From Microbacterium sp. SL75 (lineage in GTDB: Bacteria > Actinomycetota > Actinomycetes > Actinomycetales > Microbacteriaceae), in the NCBI RefSeq assembly GCF_026625865.1, contig NZ_CP113067.1, positions 372,001 to 436,000 of the forward strand: a DNA stretch of 64,000 bases. The letters run 5' to 3'. The notes beneath the pieces are model-generated. The model saw nothing but the letters and a program-made list of their open reading frames with translations. It was not told the DNA's origin and did no database searches. Numbering within the stretch: position 1 is the stretch's first letter; every line of letters starts with the position of its first letter. Shown here in pieces: positions 1-8,423 of the stretch. A program made the position numbers and the translations under genes.

Positions 1-1606
1 GCAGCTGGCTGGTGTACGTGCCGCGGTGGAACTCCAGGTACAGCTCCCCCGCCCACACGGCCGGATCGGCGTACTCGGCCTCGGCCGTTTCGAAGAAGGC
101 ACGCGGGGTGGAGTGCTTCACCACCGGCGCGCCCTCGAGCGAGTGCGTGCGAGCGATCGTCGCGGTCATCTCGCGGGTGGGTCCGCCGCCGCCGTCGCCG
201 AAGCCGTAGGGAAGGAGCGAGGTGCGCGCGCGGCCCTTGTCGGCGAAGTTGCGCTCGGCGTGCGCGAGGTCGGCCGCGGTGACCTCGGAGTTGTACTTGT
301 CGACCGGCGGGAAGTGCGTGAAGATGCGCGAACCGTCGATCCCCTCCCAGCGGAAGGTGTGGTGCGGGATGCGGTTGGTCTCGTTCCACGAGATCTTCTG
401 CGTGAGGAACCAGCGGGCGCCCGCGGCCTTCATGATCTGGGGCAGCGCTGCGCTGTAGCCGAAGGAGTCGGGCAGCCACACCTCCTCGGTGTCGATGCCG
501 AACTCCTCGAGGAAGAACGACTTGCCCTCGACGAACTGCCGGGCCATGGCCTCGCCGCCCACCATGTTGGTGTCGGACTCGACCCACATGCCGCCCACCG
601 GCACGAAGCGCCCCTCGGCGACGCGCGCCTTGAGCCGCTCCCAGAGGGCCGGGTAGTGCTCCTTCATCCACGCGAACTGCTGCGCGGACGAGCTGGCGAA
701 GACGAACTCGGGATCTTCGTCCATGAGCGAGAGCACGTTGCTGAAGGTGCGCGACACCTTACGGGCGGTCTCCCGCACCGGCCAGAGCCACGCCGAGTCG
801 ATGTGCGCATGACCGACCGCGTGCAGGACATGAGCGCTGGATGCCGCGGGGGCGGCGAGCAGAGGAGCGAGCGCGTCGCGACCGGCCTGCGCCGTCGCCG
901 CGACGTCATCGGGATCGACCGCGTCGATCGCGGCATCCATTCCCTCGAGGAGGGTCGCCCGGCGCGCGGAGGTGGCGTCGAGCTCGGCGATGAGGCCGTG
1001 CAGGAGCCGGAAGTCCTGCAGCAGCTCCCACACCGCGAGGTCGCGCAGGCCGATCGACATCTCGCGCAGCGTATAGAGAGGAGCATCTCCCGCCGTCGCG
1101 GGGTCGCCGAGGTGCGTCGGCTCGAACGTGAAGAGGCTGCCCACGTCGGGGTTGGAGGCGGCCTCGACGAGCACGTCGATCCGGCCGTCGGTGCCGATGG
1201 CCGCCGCGGTGGCGTTGTTGAAGGGCGAAACGCCCTTGATCGGTGCCCCGTCGCGGTTCCAGATCAGCGCCTCGCACTGGAAGCCGCTCTGCCCGGCGGT
1301 GAACCCGAGGTCGACGACGAACTCGGCCACCGTCCCGGCGGGCAAGGTGCCCGAGCCGTCACGCCAGGCGGCGGGGATCTCTCCCGACACGGCGAACCAG
1401 GTGGTGCCCCACGCCCGACCCCACGGCGTTCCGACGGCGAAGGGGCGGTACTCGGCATCCCGAGCCTCGGCGAAGGTCACGGGCTCGCCGGGGGCCTCCC
1501 ATGCCTGGATGTCGAGGGGCTGGCGGGCGCGGTAGACGGCGGGGGCGAGACGCTCGCGGACGAAGCGTTCGATGCGCATCTCGGTGAGCGCGGTGCGGTC
1601 GTGCAT
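1..1606 (-). CDS. alpha-mannosidase, GH38 (3' end beyond window)
   Basis: Hydrolyses alpha-mannosides by a retaining mechanism. 535 codons are visible; the C-terminal half lies left of base 1. The GH38 metal-binding segment HAHIDSAWLWPVRET starts near residue 262 and the nucleophile Asp lies in WLPDSFGY near residue 379. The N-terminal segment before the catalytic domain matches the long (about 1000 aa) actinobacterial enzymes. The ATG at 1606 is the first start in frame and has only a weak AGGA upstream. It is the last gene of a minus-strand run with two ABC permeases and a binding protein, so the imported sugar is probably a mannose-containing glycan fragment (inference). No signal peptide is seen, so it should act in the cytoplasm. 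Confidence 0.93.
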   Translation of the reverse strand, partial: MHDRTALTEMRIERFVRERLAPAVYRARQPLDIQAWEAPGEPVTFAEARDAEYRPFAVGTPWGRAWGTTWFAVSGEIPAAWRDGSGTLPAGTVAEFVVDLGFTAGQSGFQCEALIWNRDGAPIKGVSPFNNATAAAIGTDGRIDVLVEAASNPDVGSLFTFEPTHLGDPATAGDAPLYTLREMSIGLRDLAVWELLQDFRLLHGLIAELDATSARRATLLEGMDAAIDAVDPDDVAATAQAGRDALAPLLAAPAASSAHVLHAVGHAHIDSAWLWPVRETARKVSRTFSNVLSLMDEDPEFVFASSSAQQFAWMKEHYPALWERLKARVAEGRFVPVGGMWVESDTNMVGGEAMARQFVEGKSFFLEEFGIDTEEVWLPDSFGYSAALPQIMKAAGARWFLTQKISWNETNRIPHHTFRWEGIDGSRIFTHFPPVDKYNSEVTAADLAHAERNFADKGRARTSLLPYGFGDGGGGPTREMTATIARTHSLEGAPVVKHSTPRAFFETAEAEYADPAVWAGELYLEFHRGTYTSQL

Positions 1607-1636
1607 GAAGGTGGATTCCTTGTCTGGGGGGACGGG

Positions 1637-2548
1637 TCAGCCCTTGACCGCGCCGGCGAGGGCCGACGGGCCGCCGAGTCCGCGCTGCACGAGCACGTAC
1701 AGGCCGAGGACCGGAAGGGAGTAGACGATCGAGTAGGCCGCGAGCTGGCCGTAGGCCACGGCTCCGAACGACCCGAAGAAGTTGAAGATGCTGACCGCCG
1801 CCGGCTGGTAGTCGGGGCTGAGCAGCAGCACGAAGGGAACGAAGAAGTTCCCCCACGCCTGGATGAACGTGAAGATGAACACCACCGCGATGCCCGGGCG
1901 CATGAGGGGCAGCACGATCTGGACGAGGGTGCGCATCGAACCCGCACCGTCCATCCATGCGGCGTGTTCGAGCTCGACGGGTACGCCGTCCATGAAGTTC
2001 TTCATCATCCAGATCGCGATCGGCAGAGCGCTCGCGGTCAGGAAGAGGATCGTGCCGCCGATCGAGTCGATGAGATTCAGCTGCACGAACAAGCTGTAGA
2101 CCGGCACCATGATCGCCGTGATCGGAAGGCACGTGCCGAAGAGCACCGCGTAGAGGAAGGGCTTTCCCACGCGCATCCTGTACCGCGACAGCGGATAGGC
2201 GGCGAGCGAGGCGAGCACGACCGTCGCGATCGAGGTGCCTCCCGCCAGCAGGACGCTGTTCCACAGGGGCTGGAAGAGCAGGTCGGGCTTCATGACGGCG
2301 GCGAAGTTGTCGAGGGTGACGACCTCGGGCATCTTGATGGCGAGGGTGGGTTGCGCATCGAGCGAGGCCGTGACGAGCCAGACGAGAGGCACGACGAACA
2401 GGATGCCGACGACGAGGAGCAGCGTGTTGGCGACGACCCGCAGCACACGGGTACGCGGCGACGACAGGGACGCCTTCTTGCGCGCGGGTGCACGGCGCGA
2501 CGACCGGACGCGAGCGCCGGTGACCTCGGGAAGGGTGGCGGTGGTCAT
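1637..2548 (-). CDS. carbohydrate ABC transporter permease (MalG type)
   Basis: 303-residue inner-membrane subunit of a CUT1-type sugar importer. A basic N-terminus is followed by a first membrane helix at about 35-62 and five more hydrophobic segments. The EAA loop that docks the ATPase lies at about 193-216 (EHAAWMDGAGS then LPLMRPG). The start ATG overlaps the stop of the upstream permease in an ATGA, so the two are translationally coupled. The alpha-mannosidase starts 30 nt downstream. No ATP-binding subunit is present in the locus, which is common for CUT1 systems that share one MsiK-type ATPase encoded elsewhere (established knowledge; not visible here). Confidence 0.93.
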   Translation of the reverse strand: MTTATLPEVTGARVRSSRRAPARKKASLSSPRTRVLRVVANTLLLVVGILFVVPLVWLVTASLDAQPTLAIKMPEVVTLDNFAAVMKPDLLFQPLWNSVLLAGGTSIATVVLASLAAYPLSRYRMRVGKPFLYAVLFGTCLPITAIMVPVYSLFVQLNLIDSIGGTILFLTASALPIAIWMMKNFMDGVPVELEHAAWMDGAGSMRTLVQIVLPLMRPGIAVVFIFTFIQAWGNFFVPFVLLLSPDYQPAAVSIFNFFGSFGAVAYGQLAAYSIVYSLPVLGLYVLVQRGLGGPSALAGAVKG

Positions 2549-3477
2549 GAGGAGACCTCCTCGCGCAGCGCGCGGACGTAGAAGAAGGAGAAGATCGCAC
2601 CGATGAGCAGCATGATCGTGGCGATCGCAGTGCCGTACCCGAGCTCGCCGAACTTCAGGCCCTCCTGGTAGGCGAGGATCGGCAGCGTCGTGCTCTTGTT
2701 GCCGGGGCCACCGCCGGTCATGACGAAGATGAGCGTGAAGACCGAGAGGGTCTGCAGCGTGACGATCATCGAGTTCGTCCCGATGGTCGAGCGGATCATG
2801 GGGATCGTGATGAGCAGGAGGCGCTTGATGCCGCTCGCGCCGTCGACCTCGGCGGCCTCGGTGATCTCGGGCGGCACGTCGGCCAGAGCCGCCGAATAGA
2901 CCATCATCGAGAAGGCCGTCCCGCGCCAGATGTTGGCGAAGATGACCATGAGCACCGGCATCGTGAACAGCCAGCTGACCGGGTCGAGCCCGAAGACGGC
3001 GAGGATGGCGTTGAGGGTGCCGTTGTCGCGGAAGAAGGCGTAGGCGGCGAAGGCCGCGACAATCTCGGGCAGCACCCACGCCGTGACGACGATCGTGCCG
3101 ACCACCGCGGTGACGACGCGGTTGCCCGAGCGCATCATGAGAGCAAGTGCGAGACCCAGGATGTTCTGGCCGATGACGGCCGAGAAGAACACGAAGACGA
3201 TCGTGTTGACGACCGCGACCGGGAAGTCGGGGGCCTTGAAGAGCTGGGTGTAGTTGTCGAGGCCGACGAACTCGCTCGCGACCGCCGTGGAGCCCGAGAG
3301 CGTCGCGTTGGTGAGGGAGCCCCACAGCGAGACGAGGATCGGACCGAGCAGGAACACGGCGAGCAGCAGTGCTGCGGGAAGGAGCGGGAGCGCCCGGGCC
3401 GAGGACCGGAGGCCGCGCGTCTTGGCGCGCGACCCCCGGTCGGTTCCGGTCGCCCCGGTCTGAGCCAGGGCGGTCAT
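2545..3477 (-). CDS. carbohydrate ABC transporter permease (MalF type)
   Basis: 310-residue membrane subunit, partner of the MalG-type permease. Membrane helices begin at about 30-52. The EAA motif is at about 204-228 (ITEAAEVDGASG then ITIPMI). The long periplasmic insertion of E. coli MalF is absent, as is usual for Gram-positive homologues. The start lies 2 nt after the stop of the binding-protein gene, and its stop overlaps the next start (ATGA), so binding protein, both permeases and mannosidase form one transcription unit. Confidence 0.93.
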   Translation of the reverse strand: MTALAQTGATGTDRGSRAKTRGLRSSARALPLLPAALLLAVFLLGPILVSLWGSLTNATLSGSTAVASEFVGLDNYTQLFKAPDFPVAVVNTIVFVFFSAVIGQNILGLALALMMRSGNRVVTAVVGTIVVTAWVLPEIVAAFAAYAFFRDNGTLNAILAVFGLDPVSWLFTMPVLMVIFANIWRGTAFSMMVYSAALADVPPEITEAAEVDGASGIKRLLLITIPMIRSTIGTNSMIVTLQTLSVFTLIFVMTGGGPGNKSTTLPILAYQEGLKFGELGYGTAIATIMLLIGAIFSFFYVRALREEVSS

Positions 3478-3479
3478 GC

Positions 3480-4838
3480 TCAGCCGTTCTGGGTGTTGTC
3501 TTCGCCGACGATGCCGATGACGGCCTGATCGTAGGCGGCGGCCGCGTCGTCGACGCTGGACTGCCCGGTCATGACGGCTTCCATGGCGACCTGGATCTGG
3601 TTCGAGATCTTGTCGTAGTCCTCGGTCGCCGGACGGAAGTGCGTGGTGTCGACGAAGCTCGAGAACGTCTTGAAGCTCGGGTTCGCGTCGAGGTACTCGC
3701 TGGACTGGGCCACGTCGGAGCGCACCGCGATCTGGCTGTTGTCGATGTTGTAGGACGTGGCGTTGTCCTTGTTGACGGCCGTGGAGAGGAAGTCCCACGC
3801 GGCGTCGGCGTTCTTGGTGTTCTTGCCGATCGCGAGCGTCCACCCGCCCGACATGCTGGTCGTGCCGGGCGCCTGCCCCTTCTGCGTCGGCATCGCGGCG
3901 ATGCCGAGGGCGTCGCTCCATGCGGGCCACGGGGCCGTGCCGCCGTCGACCCAGGCGGCCGACTGCCAGGAGCCGTCGAGGGCGATGGCGAGCTTGCCCT
4001 TGGGCAGCCAGTCGGCGGTCACGCTGGTGAAGATGTTGGGGTCGAGCGCCTGCTGGAGCGAGGGCCCGAGGCCGCCCTGGTAGACGTCGCTGACGAACTG
4101 CAGCGAGTCCTTGAAGCCCTGGCTGCCCACCACCCACTTCTTCGAGGAGGTGTCGTAGAGGCTGTCTTCGGTGCCGTAGAGGAGCATCTCGAGACCCTGC
4201 ATGGATGCCGCTTCGCCGGCCGTCTTGCCCGAGTAGACGTTGATCGGGATGACGTCGGGGTCGGCCGCCTTGACCTTCTCGGCCGCGGAGAGCACGTCGG
4301 CCCAGGTCTTCGGCTGCCAGGGCACCGAGATGCCGGCCTTCGCGAAGATCTCCTTGTTGTACCAGAGGCCGCGGGTGTCCGTGCCGAGCGAGACGCCGTA
4401 GGTCTTGCCATCGGGGCCGAGACCGGCCTGCTTGGCCCCCTCGGCGAACTGCGACCAATCGCTCCACGTCGAGAGGTAGTCGTCGAGGGGAAGCAGGTAG
4501 CCGGCGGCCGCGTCGGACTGGATCTTGAAGGTGTCTTCGTACTGGACGTCGGGGGCGGTGCTGGCCGACTTGTTCATCAGCGCGAGCTTCGTGTAGTAGT
4601 CGGCGCCCTCGGCCTGGATCGGCACGAGCTCGACGGTCATACCCGGATGCGCGGCCTCGTACTGCGACTTGGCGGTCTCCATCAGCGTCTGCATCTGGTT
4701 GAAGGTCGCCGTGGTCTGGTACGCGACGCGGATCGTCTTTCCGTCGCCCGCACCCGCGCTCCCCGCGGAGCAGCCGGCGAGGGCCACGGTCAGGGCGGTG
4801 GCGGTCAGAAGACCGGTCGCCATCGTCAGTTTCTTCAT
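3480..4838 (-). CDS. extracellular sugar-binding lipoprotein (ABC importer)
   Basis: 452-residue solute-binding protein of SBP family 1. The N-terminus MKKLTMATG leads into a hydrophobic stretch ending in the lipobox LAGC at about 19-22, so it should be lipid-anchored outside the membrane. Type-I SBP features include WYNKEIFAKAG near residue 160 and a C-terminal lobe rich in Trp. A strong AAGGGAG ribosome site precedes the ATG. It is the first gene of the importer unit and has its own promoter (4883-4911). The substrate cannot be read from sequence; the linked GH38 enzyme suggests mannosides. Confidence 0.93.
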   Translation of the reverse strand: MKKLTMATGLLTATALTVALAGCSAGSAGAGDGKTIRVAYQTTATFNQMQTLMETAKSQYEAAHPGMTVELVPIQAEGADYYTKLALMNKSASTAPDVQYEDTFKIQSDAAAGYLLPLDDYLSTWSDWSQFAEGAKQAGLGPDGKTYGVSLGTDTRGLWYNKEIFAKAGISVPWQPKTWADVLSAAEKVKAADPDVIPINVYSGKTAGEAASMQGLEMLLYGTEDSLYDTSSKKWVVGSQGFKDSLQFVSDVYQGGLGPSLQQALDPNIFTSVTADWLPKGKLAIALDGSWQSAAWVDGGTAPWPAWSDALGIAAMPTQKGQAPGTTSMSGGWTLAIGKNTKNADAAWDFLSTAVNKDNATSYNIDNSQIAVRSDVAQSSEYLDANPSFKTFSSFVDTTHFRPATEDYDKISNQIQVAMEAVMTGQSSVDDAAAAYDQAVIGIVGEDNTQNG

Positions 4839-4882
4839 TGAAGCTCCCTTGCTCGGGTGGAGACACCGCGTCGCCAGAACCT

Positions 4883-4911
4883 TTTATAAATCAAATGGAC
4901 TAACTCGGCAA
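4883..4911 (-). promoter_or_regulatory. promoter of the sugar importer operon
   Basis: On the minus strand TTGCCG (4911-4906) and TATAAA (4888-4883) are separated by exactly 17 nt, a near-consensus housekeeping promoter about 45 nt before the binding-protein ATG. The short AT-rich patch stands out in very GC-rich surroundings. Confidence 0.7.
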
Positions 4912-4915
4912 GTCC
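4897..4915. promoter_or_regulatory. inverted repeat over the -35 box, candidate ROK operator
   Basis: GGACT and AGTCC face each other with a 9-nt centre, spanning the -35 box of the importer promoter. The neighbouring ROK repressor is the obvious candidate to bind here. The palindrome is short, so this is inference. Confidence 0.4.
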
Positions 4916-4976
4916 GAGAGCGCGAGCGCGCGTAACGATCGGGACTCGCCCGGCTATGAGAGACGGTGGGCGCGCC

Positions 4977-6182
4977 TCAGAGCGCGATCATCATGCGCGC
5001 CGGCCGCGCGGAGAAGGCACCGTCGAGCATGAGGCAGGCGGCCCCGACGGCCGCCACATCGGACCCGACACGTGAGCGGCGCACGACGATCTCGCGCGTC
5101 GCGGTCGAGGCGGCGTCCACCGCGACGCGCTCGGCGACGATGTCGCCCAGGACTCCCGCGAGACGCTCCCACACCGGACCGCCGAGGACCACCTCGTCGA
5201 CGTCGATGAGGTTGTTCGTCACCACGAGCGCTCGGGCGATGCGCGCCCCCGCCTGTCGCAGCACGGCGGCCGCGCGCTCCTCGCCCTCGCGGGCGTCTCG
5301 CACGAGCCGATCCAGATCGGGACGGGTGTCCCCGGCGCGAGCGGGAGCGTACCCCGCCTCGGCGAGCAGCACGCGCGGCTCGATCGACACCCCCAGGCAG
5401 CCGTGTGCCCCGCAGGCGCACCCCGGGCCCTCGGGATCGACGACGACGTGGGCGATACCGCCCGCGTTGCCGGTCCGTCCGCGCACGGGAGCACCCGCGA
5501 TCGCAAGTCCGACGCCGACGCCGGCACCGTAGTACAGGAACATCGCGTCGCCGAGAGCATCGGAGCGGTCGAACCACATCTCGCCCACCATGGCGGCGGT
5601 CACGTCCTTCTCGACGATGACCGGCAGGCCCGTCACGGCTCCCAGGTCTTCGCGCACGTTGACGTTGTGCCACTCGGGCAGCAGGGGCGGGTCGAGCAGG
5701 CGCCCCCCACGCGCGTCGAAAGGACCCGGGGCGGCGACTCCGACACCGAGCACGAGCTCGCGCGGGATGCCGGCGCGCTCGACGATCGCGTCGACGGCGG
5801 CACCCACGGCATCCACGAGACTCCCGGGGGCGGACACGACGGGGCGGGCGATCTCGTCGTGGACGATGACCTCGCCCGCCATGTCGACGACCACGATCGT
5901 GTCGACCACGGGATCCAGGTGCACGCCGACCGCGAATCGCGAGCGCGGCGCGAGCTTGAGCATCGTGCGCGGCTTGCCGGGGCCGGAGATGACCTTGCCC
6001 GCCTCGACGATGAGTCCCTCATCGGCCAGGCGACGGGTGACATTGCTCAGCGTCTGCGCGCTGAGACCGGTGCGCGCCGTCAGCTCGACCCGGCTGAGTC
6101 CCTCGGGCGAGCGCCGGATGTGGTCCAGCACGAGCGTCTGGTTGTACTCCCCGACGGCGGGCAGGTTGGATCCGGTGCGCAT
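4977..6182 (-). CDS. ROK family transcriptional repressor
   Basis: 401 residues: winged-helix DNA-binding domain at about 15-65 (SRVELTARTGLSAQTLSNV) followed by a ROK sugar-binding domain from about 83. The ROK zinc site is intact, CACGAHGC at 255-262. Members of the XylR/NagC class release DNA on binding a sugar. It lies directly upstream of the sugar importer on the same strand, with the importer promoter in between, so control of that operon is the natural reading. I chose the ATG at 6182, preceded by a purine-rich GAGGGCGGGGG; an in-frame ATG at 6245 would add 21 residues. Confidence 0.88.
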   Translation of the reverse strand: MRTGSNLPAVGEYNQTLVLDHIRRSPEGLSRVELTARTGLSAQTLSNVTRRLADEGLIVEAGKVISGPGKPRTMLKLAPRSRFAVGVHLDPVVDTIVVVDMAGEVIVHDEIARPVVSAPGSLVDAVGAAVDAIVERAGIPRELVLGVGVAAPGPFDARGGRLLDPPLLPEWHNVNVREDLGAVTGLPVIVEKDVTAAMVGEMWFDRSDALGDAMFLYYGAGVGVGLAIAGAPVRGRTGNAGGIAHVVVDPEGPGCACGAHGCLGVSIEPRVLLAEAGYAPARAGDTRPDLDRLVRDAREGEERAAAVLRQAGARIARALVVTNNLIDVDEVVLGGPVWERLAGVLGDIVAERVAVDAASTATREIVVRRSRVGSDVAAVGAACLMLDGAFSARPARMMIAL

Positions 6183-6270
6183 GACCCCCGCCCTCGTTCG
6201 CCGGTCCGCGGCGCGGGCCCTCTCGCCCAGATTACGCCCGCTCATCCACGCACTTCTCGGTACGGTGCGC

Positions 6271-7203
6271 TCAGGACTGCAGCGCCAGTGCGGCCGCGCC
6301 CAGCAACGGTCCATCGCCGTCGAGACCCGAACCGACGATGCGGCACCGCCTCGCATAGGCGTGCAGCGACGCGGCCTGGGCTGCGGCGCGCACCTGGTCG
6401 ACGTAATCGGGGGCGACCTGCGAGAAACCGCCGGCGATGGCCACGGCCTCGAGGTCGCACAGCGTGGCGGCCGCGGCGATGGCCTGGCCGACCGCGGTCG
6501 CCGAACGGCTCACGGCGGCGATGGCGGTGGCATCCCCCGCCGCGTGCGAAGCGGCGAGATCCAGACCGGTCTCGCCCTCCCAGCCCTGCGACCTCGCCCA
6601 CGCGACGGTCCCGGGCCCCGCGGCGACGGCCTCGAGCGTCGCCGCCACGATCTCGCCCTCCTCGAGGGTGCGGACGAAGGTCTGGCCCAAGTGGCCGGCG
6701 TTGCCGCTCGCTCCGCTGACGGGACGACCACCGAGGACGAGGCCGCCGCCCACGCCGGTCGACACGACGATGGCCATCGCGTCGTCGCAGCCGACGAGGG
6801 CCCCGCGCCAGTGCTCGGCGAGGGCGATGCAGGTGCCGTCGAGCGCGAGATGGATGGGGCCGTCGACCAGCCCGCGCAGCACCTCGTCGACGGGCAGCCC
6901 CGCCGCCAGCGGGAGGTTCAGGGGCGACACCGAGCGCGAGGGCAGGTCGACCGGGCCCGCGCTGCCGACGCCGATCGCGGTGACCGTGGCTCCCGGTACG
7001 GCGGCGAGCGCGGCTTCGGCGGCCGCGCGGACGTTTCCGGCGATGGCGTCGCGGTCGTTCTCACGGCCGGTGGGGCGTCGGTTCACGCTCGCGCGGACCA
7101 CCTCGCCGGAGGCCGAGACCAGGGCCGCGTCGACCTTGGTCCCGCCGATGTCGACGGCGAGCACATGGGTGACGGCGGGCAGGGACGGGGTGGTGTGCGA
7201 CAT
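6271..7203 (-). CDS. ROK family sugar kinase-like protein lacking the zinc motif
   Basis: 310 residues. The phosphate-binding motif DIGGTK is at 18-23, and a catalytic-Asp segment (LALDGTCIALAEHW) and glycine-rich STGVGGGLV are present, so it looks like an active-site-competent glucokinase/N-acetylhexosamine kinase relative. The usual CxCGxxGCxE zinc motif after the GNAGHLG segment is absent: the protein runs into an acidic linker instead. The neighbouring ROK repressor keeps this motif. It probably phosphorylates the sugar delivered by the adjacent importer and mannosidase (inference). Start ATG at 7203; a GTG at 7227 is possible. Confidence 0.85.
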   Translation of the reverse strand: MSHTTPSLPAVTHVLAVDIGGTKVDAALVSASGEVVRASVNRRPTGRENDRDAIAGNVRAAAEAALAAVPGATVTAIGVGSAGPVDLPSRSVSPLNLPLAAGLPVDEVLRGLVDGPIHLALDGTCIALAEHWRGALVGCDDAMAIVVSTGVGGGLVLGGRPVSGASGNAGHLGQTFVRTLEEGEIVAATLEAVAAGPGTVAWARSQGWEGETGLDLAASHAAGDATAIAAVSRSATAVGQAIAAAATLCDLEAVAIAGGFSQVAPDYVDQVRAAAQAASLHAYARRCRIVGSGLDGDGPLLGAAALALQS

Positions 7204-7370
7204 GCGCGGGCTCCTCGGGTGGACCAACGCTCCCCGATCCTAGGGGCGAGCCCCCTCTCCCCGAGTGACGCCTGTGCACCCGCGGCTTTCCGACCCCCGC
7301 CGCCGCGGCCCGGGTTACGATCGGGTCACGGTGGCGAGGACGCGCCCGCCTCCGCGACAAGAGAGATGCC

Positions 7371-8423
7371 ATGGACGAGACCGTCACGCCCGAGGCGACC
7401 ACGCGGCTGCGCCGCGCAGACGCCCCCACCGGCTCGGCTCGGCCCGGTGTCGACACCCCTCTCGACGCGGCGTCTTTCGCCCGGCTGACCGGGGACATTC
7501 TGGCCTCGGTGTCGACCGTCATCGACGGCAAGCCGGACGCCGTGCGCAGCGCCCTCATCGCGCTGCTCGCCGAGGGCCATCTGCTGATCGAAGACGTCCC
7601 GGGCGTCGGCAAGACGATGCTCGCGCGGGCACTGGCTGCCACGGTCGACGCGGACGTGCGCCGCATCCAGTTCACTCCCGACCTCCTGCCGGGCGACATC
7701 ACCGGCGTGTCGGTCTTCAACCCCGTGCAGCGGCAGTTCGAGTTCACCCCGGGCGCGGTGTTCGCGCACATCGTCATCGCCGACGAGATCAACCGCTCCT
7801 CCCCCAAGACGCAGTCGTCGCTGCTCGAGGCCATGGAGGAGCGCCAGGTCACGGTCGACGGCCGCACGCACGTGCTCCCCTCGCCGTTCCTGGTCGTCGC
7901 GACCCAGAACCCGTTCGAGATGGAGGGCACGTACGTGCTCCCCGAGGCCCAGCGCGACCGTTTCCTGCTGCGGATCTCGATGGGATACCCGGATGCCGCG
8001 GCCGAGGCGCTCATGCTCCGCCAGCGCGACGCGGTGAACCCTCTCGACGCCCTGACACCGGTCGTGACCGCGCGTCAGGTGACCGCGCTGATCGCCTGGG
8101 CACGTGGCGTGCACGTGGCTCCCGCTCTCGAGGACTACGTCGTCGCCCTCGCGCAAGCCACCCGCAGTCACCCCGACATCCGTCTGGGGGCGAGCCCGCG
8201 CGCGACCCTGCAGCTCGTGCGCGCCGCCAAGGTGCGCGCCGCTCTCGACGGGCGCGCGTACGTCATCCCCGATGACATCACCGCTCTGCTGTCACCGGTC
8301 TTCGCACACCGCCTGATCGCCAACCGTTCGGCCGCGGGCGGGCGGGCCGGGGCCGCGGTCGTCGCCGACGCGCTCGAGCGCATCGCGACGAGCGTGCGCG
8401 TTCCTCTCGCCCCGCGGCCGTGA
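7371..8423 (+). CDS. MoxR family AAA+ ATPase
   Basis: 350 residues. Walker A EDVPGVGKT at about 74-82 and Walker B IVIADEIN at 134-141, then a sensor-1 ATQNP segment and the arginine-containing PEAQRDRF, all canonical for MoxR. These ATPases act as chaperones or maturation factors and nearly always sit beside DUF58 proteins. It opens a three-gene plus-strand operon with a DUF58 protein and a transglutaminase-like membrane protein, with a GTGA overlap to the next gene. It is divergent from the ROK kinase across 167 nt. Confidence 0.95.
   Translation: MDETVTPEATTRLRRADAPTGSARPGVDTPLDAASFARLTGDILASVSTVIDGKPDAVRSALIALLAEGHLLIEDVPGVGKTMLARALAATVDADVRRIQFTPDLLPGDITGVSVFNPVQRQFEFTPGAVFAHIVIADEINRSSPKTQSSLLEAMEERQVTVDGRTHVLPSPFLVVATQNPFEMEGTYVLPEAQRDRFLLRISMGYPDAAAEALMLRQRDAVNPLDALTPVVTARQVTALIAWARGVHVAPALEDYVVALAQATRSHPDIRLGASPRATLQLVRAAKVRAALDGRAYVIPDDITALLSPVFAHRLIANRSAAGGRAGAAVVADALERIATSVRVPLAPRP

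Noticed and set aside
26..2581. Very long plus-strand open frame opposite the mannosidase and permeases
   Set aside because: No domain, no ribosome site, and third-position GC favours the minus-strand frames, which have complete families and stop-start overlaps; the open frame is a by-product of high GC.
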